10,805 bases of DNA from contig CAYJOG010000058.1 in assembly GCA_964371695.1 (NCBI GenBank), forward strand, positions 1 to 10,805, written 5' to 3'. Positions 6,655-10,805 of the stretch are shown here, piece after piece. A program made the translations under genes and the position numbers. Origin of the DNA: CAYJOG01 sp964371695 [NCBI: uncultured bacterium]. GTDB lineage: Bacteria > CAYJOG01. The notes below the pieces were generated by a model. That model did no database searches, had not been told where the DNA came from, and saw nothing but the letters and a program-made list of their open reading frames with translations. Numbering within the stretch: position 1 is the first letter of the stretch; each line of letters begins with the position of its first letter.

Positions 6655-6712
6655 GAACAATGGGGCCTTCTTCTTTTTCCGACATCCAGTCCCCATCTTC
6701 CAACTTCCATTT
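6651..6712 (-). repeat. 3' trailer repeat, copy B
   Basis: Resembles 3483-3541 and, like it, sits immediately after a minus-strand stop codon (peptidase, 6715-6713). On the minus strand it is purine-rich with repeated GGAAG/TTGGAAG-like units followed by GGAAAAAGAAGAAGGCCCCAT. Confidence 0.45.
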
Positions 6713-9043
6713 TCATGGCACGGCGGTGGTGATTTTCACCACGTTGCTGTCGCCGGGTTGTTTGAGCAGCCAGTCGTCGGGGTCCAGCACCAGTTCGCTG
6801 GCCTGAAAAGAAACCGGAAAGGAAAATCCCGTGTTTTCACCCTTCAGGGCCAGACTGCGCCGCACCTGCTGGGCTTTGTATCGCAGGAGCAGAGAAACTT
6901 TCTGGTGATAGGCCGGGCCGGGTTGCACCAGTGCGCCGCTCAGCCTGCCCCCCGCCAGACTCAGGCCCTGGGCCTCCAGCCGCAGATAACCCGTGCGTTT
7001 CAGCCACTGGTCCAGAAACGGAGACTGGTTGCGCCCCGTGGTTTTGTTGAGCGAGGTGCGCAGCGACGCCAGCGTGACCGAACGGGCGCTGTGTGTGATG
7101 GCGTACTCCCTCATGGCGCGCTCGAACAGGGGGGGTGAAAGCTCGTGCCGCAGCATGTGCAGCACCCACGCGCCTTTTTGATACACCACCCCCAGATAAC
7201 TGGGGTTCTCAAAAGAGTTCTCCAGAATCGGCACGTCGCCATAGCGCAGCAGGTCGTGAAAATAACGCGTGGCCATGAGCGCCAGCCGCCGCCGGGCCAC
7301 GTCCTGGCCCTGTTCGTGTTCCTGAAAAAGCACGTCGGCGTAGCTGGCGAAGCCCTCCCACAACCAGGGGGGGGTGTCTTTGAGCAGACTCAGCGACACC
7401 TGATTGCCCCACCACTGGTGCGCCAGTTCGTGGGCCAGCACGCCGGTGCCTTTGGCGCGCACCGCCTCGCGGCCCCCCAGCATCACCAGGGTGGCCTCGG
7501 CGTATCCCTTGAACACGGGGCTGTTGATCTGACAGACCTTGACCACGGGGTAACGGGACGGACCATAAAGACCGGCGTAAAACTTCATGGCCCGCTCAGT
7601 CATGCGCAGCAGACCCGGCGCGGCGGCGGCGTCTTTGGCCGAGAGATAGGTGGTGTAAGGCCCCCGGCGCGCAACACTGAACTGGCCATAACACAGGCTG
7701 TTGTGGCCGTGTTTCACGGGCATGACCCAGCGGGCGCGATAACGGCCCCGGCGGGTTTCTTCACGCACCAGCCGCCCGGCGGCCACCGCCTTGAGGGGGG
7801 CGGGAAAATCCACGTCGGTCACCATGTCCATGAGGCCGTCGTAATCCAGCGTGGGCATCCACATGTCCGTGGCGGTGAGGTAACCCTCTTTGGGCGACAC
7901 CAGCCCCAGACCCCCCACCGGCACACCCCGCAGTCGGGCCACCTTGCCCATGGGGCCATCGGGTGGGCGCAGCGAGAGCCGCCCCTGCCACGAGAGCGTG
8001 AGTGTGTCGCCTTTTTTCAGCGGCCCCCGCAGGGGAATGGACAGCATCTGCCCCTCTGCCTTGGGTTTCATTTCCTTGCCATCCAGCATCAGGCGAACCA
8101 GACGAAAACGGTCGTTGTACAAAAACTCCAGCGACTCCTTGATGGGGCCGGTCACCGCCACACCCAGCGAGCCGGACACCGCCAGGGACATCTTCCCCAG
8201 GCGCACCCTTGTGTGGACCCAGGTGATTTTTTTGGGTTGTTTGAGGATTTTACGCAGGGCCGCGTCGGCGCTCTGCTGCATCACCACGGTCATCTGGCGC
8301 GACTCGTTGCCGCCCCCCCCGCCCTGATACTCCTTCAACTCCCGCGCCCGGTCTCCCGCCTCGCGTCCCAGTTCGGTGTCTGGGCTTTTTTCGGCCAGTT
8401 TTTCAAAAGCCTTGCGGGCTTCTTCTTCGCGGTCCAGGCGCGTGGCATAAATCTCGCCCAGGCGGAACAGGGCTTCGTCGGCCCGTTTGTGGCTGGGCAG
8501 GTCGTCCACCAGTTGCTGATAGGCGTCCGCCGCGTCGTCGAACTCCCCCAGCGCGTCGTTGAGCTGGCCCATGCGGAACCACAACTCCCCCAGGGGTTCG
8601 TCTTTGGGCAGCGGGGGCCGGGCCAGGCGCAGGGCAATGCGCTTGAGCGCCTTCATGGGCTGCTTTTTGAACTTCCACAACAGGTCGGCTTCTTCGGCCA
8701 GCAGCACGTCCGAGAGTGGGTCTTTGCCGTGACGCGAGCGGAAGTCTTCCAGTCGGCTCAGCAGTTCCTTTTTGTCGCCCAGCCCCCGGCGGGCGATATC
8801 GAGCGCCAGCAGCCGGACCTCTTTTTGCTGGGCGTCGGTGGCGGTTTTGTCAAAATCCTTCAAAAACCTGTCCACTTCTTTCAGCGCCGCCTTCAGCGCG
8901 GGTTTGTCTTTTTTGAGAAACGCCTGGCCCGTTTGCTGCTTCAGCCGCGCCAAGCGCTGGGGGGGCTGGTTCCACCACCATCCGCCCCCCGCCACTGCTC
9001 CCAGCAGCACCACCAGCAACAACCAGGGCAAGAGACGTTTCAT
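6713..9043 (-). CDS. Membrane-anchored M1-type metallopeptidase with helical-repeat N-terminus
   Basis: A 776-residue gluzincin of the M1 aminopeptidase type, probably anchored in the inner membrane and facing the periplasm. A basic N-terminus and one hydrophobic helix (5-24) form a signal anchor. Residues 30-240 are charged helices with TPR-like units (155-220, such as DAADAYQQLVDDLP and EEARKAFEKLAEKSP), then a GGGGG linker (241-245) and a beta-rich domain (275-465). The catalytic part has HELAH (538-542) and Glu563 in WEGFASY as zinc ligands, and Tyr621 in VYQKGAW matches the conserved catalytic Tyr. Two departures are visible: the gap from HELAH to the third ligand is 20 residues rather than the usual 18, and the GxMEN substrate motif reads GYAEA (513-517), keeping only the Gly and Glu. 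Activity looks likely but specificity may differ from classical aminopeptidases. TPR-like repeats suggest protein partners. The start is ATG without a Shine-Dalgarno, inside a divergent gap shared with the SDR gene. Confidence 0.85.
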   Translation of the reverse strand: MKRLLPWLLLVVLLGAVAGGGWWWNQPPQRLARLKQQTGQAFLKKDKPALKAALKEVDRFLKDFDKTATDAQQKEVRLLALDIARRGLGDKKELLSRLEDFRSRHGKDPLSDVLLAEEADLLWKFKKQPMKALKRIALRLARPPLPKDEPLGELWFRMGQLNDALGEFDDAADAYQQLVDDLPSHKRADEALFRLGEIYATRLDREEEARKAFEKLAEKSPDTELGREAGDRARELKEYQGGGGGNESRQMTVVMQQSADAALRKILKQPKKITWVHTRVRLGKMSLAVSGSLGVAVTGPIKESLEFLYNDRFRLVRLMLDGKEMKPKAEGQMLSIPLRGPLKKGDTLTLSWQGRLSLRPPDGPMGKVARLRGVPVGGLGLVSPKEGYLTATDMWMPTLDYDGLMDMVTDVDFPAPLKAVAAGRLVREETRRGRYRARWVMPVKHGHNSLCYGQFSVARRGPYTTYLSAKDAAAAPGLLRMTERAMKFYAGLYGPSRYPVVKVCQINSPVFKGYAEATLVMLGGREAVRAKGTGVLAHELAHQWWGNQVSLSLLKDTPPWLWEGFASYADVLFQEHEQGQDVARRRLALMATRYFHDLLRYGDVPILENSFENPSYLGVVYQKGAWVLHMLRHELSPPLFERAMREYAITHSARSVTLASLRTSLNKTTGRNQSPFLDQWLKRTGYLRLEAQGLSLAGGRLSGALVQPGPAYHQKVSLLLRYKAQQVRRSLALKGENTGFSFPVSFQASELVLDPDDWLLKQPGDSNVVKITTAVP

Positions 9044-9048
9044 GGGCA

Positions 9049-9117
9049 GGTCAGTTTACCAACAGAACTCATCTCAAAAATCCCTCCATGGATATGTGAG
9101 ATGGTTCTAAACTGACC
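9049..9117. promoter_or_regulatory. Interrupted inverted repeat filling the divergent promoter region
   Basis: GGTCAGTTTA (9049-9058) pairs with TAAACTGACC (9108-9117), GAAC (9065-9068) with GTTC (9104-9107), and CATCTCA (9070-9076) with TGAGATG (9097-9103). That makes 21 matched pairs, interrupted only by 6 nt and 1 nt on the left side. The ends lie 5 nt from the peptidase ATG and 3 nt from the SDR ATG. TCCATGGA (9085-9092) is a palindrome in the loop. No clear -35/-10 pair or Shine-Dalgarno is visible for either gene. It could be an operator for divergent control or a short mobile repeat. Confidence 0.6.
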
Positions 9118-9120
9118 GGC

Positions 9121-9930
9121 ATGTCAGAACGGTATACCTTGAAGGGCGACGGCGTGGCGCTGATCACCGGCGCCAGCAGCGGCCTGGGGGTGGAGTTCGC
9201 CCAGTGCCTCTGCCGCCGGGGTTATGACCTGATGCTGGTGGCGCGACGAGAAGAGCGCCTGCAAAGCCTGGCCCGTCACCTGCACGCCGCCCATGGCAAA
9301 AAAGTGTGGGTGTGCCCGGCAGACCTTGCCCAGACCGGCGCGGCGCAAAAGGTGGCGGACTTCACCCAGGCGCACAAGCTGGACATCGCGCTGTTGGTGA
9401 ACAACGCCGGTTCTGGTGATGAAAAAAGTTTTGTGGAGCAGCCCCTGGCCCGCCAGCGGGAGATGCTTCACCTGAACACGCTGACGCTCACCCAGCTTTG
9501 CCGCCATTATCTGCCCCACCTGCAAGAGCGGGGCGGCGGGGGCATCATCAACGTGTCCAGCGTGGCGGCGTTTTTTCCGCTGCCGGGACACGCGGTGTAC
9601 GCCGCCAGCAAGGCTTACGTCAACAGTTTCAGTCAGGCCCTTGCCGCCGAGGCCGCGCCCAATGGCGTGATGGTGCTGGCCTTTTGCCCCGGCCCCACCG
9701 ACACCGAGTTTTCGGAAGTGGCGGGGGTGAACGCCGCCAGCCACGGCGCGGCGGGGTTTTTCATGATGAATGCGCGCCAGACCGTGCATCTTTGCCTGGC
9801 GGCTTTTGACCGGGGTGAGCACCTGGCGGTGGCGGGCACAACCAACGAACTGTTTCGCCTGGCCCGGCGTGTTTTGCCCGACGCCCTGCTGGGGCGCGTG
9901 GCCCACCTGCTGATGAACGCGGCGGGGTGA
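9121..9930 (+). CDS. Short-chain dehydrogenase/reductase (classical SDR)
   Basis: A 269-residue soluble NAD(P)H-dependent oxidoreductase. The Rossmann motif TGASSGLG lies at residues 16-23, and Arg41/Arg42 after the second beta-strand (LVARREERL) suggest NADPH preference. Asp68, the structural NNAG motif (94-97), Asn118, Ser147, Tyr160 and Lys164 (YAASK) complete a normal SDR active site. PGPTDTEF (190-197) is the usual loop after the sixth strand. Length is typical for a reductase of a ketone, 3-oxoacyl group or similar; the substrate cannot be told. The ATG at 9121 gives the usual short lead before the first beta-strand and no in-frame upstream alternative is better, but there is no Shine-Dalgarno. 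It is transcribed away from the peptidase gene across the 69-bp inverted repeat and towards the membrane-protein gene. Confidence 0.9.
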   Translation: MSERYTLKGDGVALITGASSGLGVEFAQCLCRRGYDLMLVARREERLQSLARHLHAAHGKKVWVCPADLAQTGAAQKVADFTQAHKLDIALLVNNAGSGDEKSFVEQPLARQREMLHLNTLTLTQLCRHYLPHLQERGGGGIINVSSVAAFFPLPGHAVYAASKAYVNSFSQALAAEAAPNGVMVLAFCPGPTDTEFSEVAGVNAASHGAAGFFMMNARQTVHLCLAAFDRGEHLAVAGTTNELFRLARRVLPDALLGRVAHLLMNAAG

Positions 9931-9938
9931 GCCGGGCA

Positions 9939-9967
9939 CGGATCTCAAGGGATTCATCCGCTTTTTT
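9939..9967 (+). terminator. Weak candidate terminator after the SDR gene
   Basis: A 5-bp stem CGGAT/ATCCG (9939-9943 with 9956-9960) with a 12-nt loop is followed by C and six T residues (9962-9967), 8 bp after the SDR stop. The stem is short for an intrinsic terminator. Confidence 0.35.
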
Positions 9968-10036
9968 CAGGAGTAGGCGCGGTGTCCTCACCGCGCTTCA
10001 AAAATGACGGCGATGAGGACATCGCCGCTACTCCTG
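9968..10036. repeat. Three-way-junction hairpin repeat, copy 2
   Basis: A perfect 9-bp outer stem CAGGAGTAG/CTACTCCTG (9968-9976 with 10028-10036) encloses hairpin CGCGGTG-TCCT-CACCGCG (9978-9995) and hairpin CGGCGATG-AGGA-CATCGCCG (10008-10027). The loops TCCT and AGGA are complementary. The paired changes between copies, GGTG/CACC becoming GATG/CATC in the second hairpin, keep the pairing intact. It lies between convergent genes. Confidence 0.7.
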
Positions 10037-10041
10037 TGTAA

Positions 10042-10141
10042 TAGTTCATTTTTCTGAAGTTTGTATATGCCGGAATTGTTCCCGCTCCCCATAGGGGAGA
10101 GGGAACGGTGTTGGAGTGCATAAATTTATGAAAATGAACTA
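10042..10141. repeat. 100-bp MITE-like element with inverted ends
   Basis: The ends are inverted: TAGTTCATTTTT (from 10042) against AAAATGAACTA (to 10141), continuing imperfectly inward to GTATATGC and GTGCATAAATTT. The centre is a hairpin GTTCCC-G-CTCCCC-ATA-GGGGAG-A-GGGAAC (10078-10106) with one mismatch. The right end (10116-10141) matches the tails at 262-288 and 381-407. No open reading frame of note, so any mobility would need proteins supplied elsewhere. Confidence 0.6.
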
Positions 10142-10159
10142 TGGACACCTTCGTCCATA
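10140..10159 (-). terminator. Candidate terminator after the membrane-protein gene
   Basis: On the minus strand TATGGAC and GTCCATA (10159-10153 with 10146-10140) form a 7-bp stem with a 6-nt loop, 2 nt after the stop codon, followed by the moderately T-rich GTTCATTTTC, which is the edge of the MITE-like element. Not a classical T-run. Confidence 0.35.
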
Positions 10160-10161
10160 CC

Positions 10162-10805
10162 TCACCCAAAAACCCACCGCCGTGCCAAGCCCGCCTCTGT
10201 GCGGTCAAAGATGCCCTTGGCCAGCACGGGAATCGCGAAGGTCCAGTAAATCAGCAGCCACGCGGGCATGCCCAGCAGCACCGGGTCGTCGTACACATAC
10301 AGGCCGCTGCCTATCAGCGAGGCTTCAAACAAAATGCCCAGCACCGTGGTCACGGCCATCAGCCTCAGCTCGGCGGCGGTGGGGGGCAGGGCCAGAAAAC
10401 GGGCCGACAGCACCAGGGCATAACCAATGGTGGGCAGTGGCTCCTGACGCACGGTGTGATAGATGACCCAGCGCAGCGCCGCCACTGTGGCGGCGTCCAG
10501 CGCCAGGCGTTTGTCCAGCCGCCAGGGCCGCCTGCCCAGGGGGCGGCCCCTGAAAAACTCCCAGATGAAACAGGTGCCTGAAACCCGTGAACACGTGGCC
10601 CCAGAACAGGAACATCCAGGGCGGCAGGGGAATGTCGAACTGTTCCTTGAGGAAATGATCGGGCGTGTAGCGGTAGACCTCTTTGATCATCGAGATCATG
10701 TCGTTGCCGCCGACCGCCACCACGCCCAGCAAAAAAAACACCCAGTCGTGTTTCAGCCCCAAAACCACAAACCGGGCCCCCCCAAAGGCGCACACCAGCG
10801 CCCTC
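10162..10805 (-). pseudogene. Multi-pass membrane protein gene, frameshifted and cut by the right edge
   Basis: Two overlapping minus frames make one protein. The first, open at the right edge, reads through RFVVLGLKHDWVFFLLGVVA, IKEVYRYTPDHFLKEQF and FLFWGHVFTGFRHLF. The second continues from IWEFFRGRPLGRRPWRLDKR through GYALVLSARFLALPP, LGILFEASLIGSGLYVYDDP and AWLLIYWTFAIPVLAKGIFD to the TGA at 10164-10162. Joining them needs removal of one base within 10567-10570 (TTTC on the minus strand). Beyond that point the first frame turns into Pro/Gly/Arg/His-rich sequence, as expected out of frame. About five hydrophobic segments suggest an integral membrane protein. The C-terminal pattern (LFEASLI..GLYVY......PAWLLIYW) faintly recalls DUF2878-type proteins, which is not a firm assignment. 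It could be a true pseudogene, a sequencing error, or less likely a programmed frameshift. The true start lies outside the window or is the GTG at 10795. Confidence 0.65.

Noticed and set aside
6221-6703. 160-codon minus-strand frame in the peptidase-VWA gap
   Set aside because: It translates the palindromic repeats (for example RHSRESGNPV near one end and FAGMT near the other), a typical artefact of ATTCCCGC repeats, and has no Shine-Dalgarno.
7145-9115. 656-codon plus-strand frame opposite the peptidase gene
   Set aside because: The peptidase carries the full zinc motif in the minus frame; the plus product is His/Gln-rich shadow translation.
520-9930. Defence, toxin-antitoxin or phage island
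   Set aside because: No nuclease, transposase, integrase, toxin or phage structural gene is recognisable; all main genes are ordinary envelope or metabolic families.
9124-9957. 277-codon minus-strand frame opposite the SDR gene
   Set aside because: The SDR frame has all family motifs; the antisense product has none.
9954-10208. 84-codon minus-strand frame across the convergent gap
   Set aside because: It is built from the three-way-junction repeat and the MITE-like element and overlaps the 3' end of the membrane-protein gene.

Overview
The window is GC-rich, densely coded bacterial DNA. Dispersed hairpin repeats, including an ATTCCCGC/GCGGGAAT-type palindrome common in Gammaproteobacteria and Betaproteobacteria, and an orphan secretin suggest a Gram-negative member of the Pseudomonadota. 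This is inferred from repeat style and protein families; no rRNA or marker gene is present.

Layout from left to right. 1-96 (minus) is the start of a gene that runs off the left edge, with a good ribosome binding site and its start codon inside a perfect hairpin. 112-519 is non-coding and full of hairpins and short repeats. 520-1422 (minus) is a PhyH-type Fe(II)/2-oxoglutarate dioxygenase. 1436-3400 (minus) is an outer-membrane secretin. 3542-6211 (minus) is a large membrane protein with two von Willebrand factor A (VWA) domains around a GATase-like domain. 6212-6712 is non-coding and holds a roughly 410-bp palindrome made of four nested arm pairs. 6713-9043 (minus) is a membrane-anchored M1-type metallopeptidase with a helical-repeat N-terminus. 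A 69-bp interrupted inverted repeat fills the divergent gap to an SDR oxidoreductase at 9121-9930 (plus). 9931-10161 contains two compact repeat elements between convergent genes. 10162-10805 (minus) is a multi-pass membrane protein with a single-base frameshift that also runs off the right edge.

The peptidase, VWA protein, secretin and dioxygenase lie in one direction. The secretin and dioxygenase are separated by 13 bp and are probably co-transcribed. The VWA protein and secretin are 141 bp apart and may be linked. The peptidase is cut off from the VWA gene by the large palindrome. Three consecutive proteins act at the cell envelope (periplasmic peptidase, inner-membrane metal-binding VWA protein, outer-membrane channel), without any pilus or type II secretion partners in view. 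A shared envelope job is an inference from order and localisation only.

The most unusual content is outside the genes: the nested palindrome, a three-way-junction repeat with complementary hairpin loops present twice, a 100-bp MITE-like element with partial copies elsewhere, and the inverted repeat filling the divergent promoter region. I did not find a convincing defence, CRISPR, phage or transposase system.
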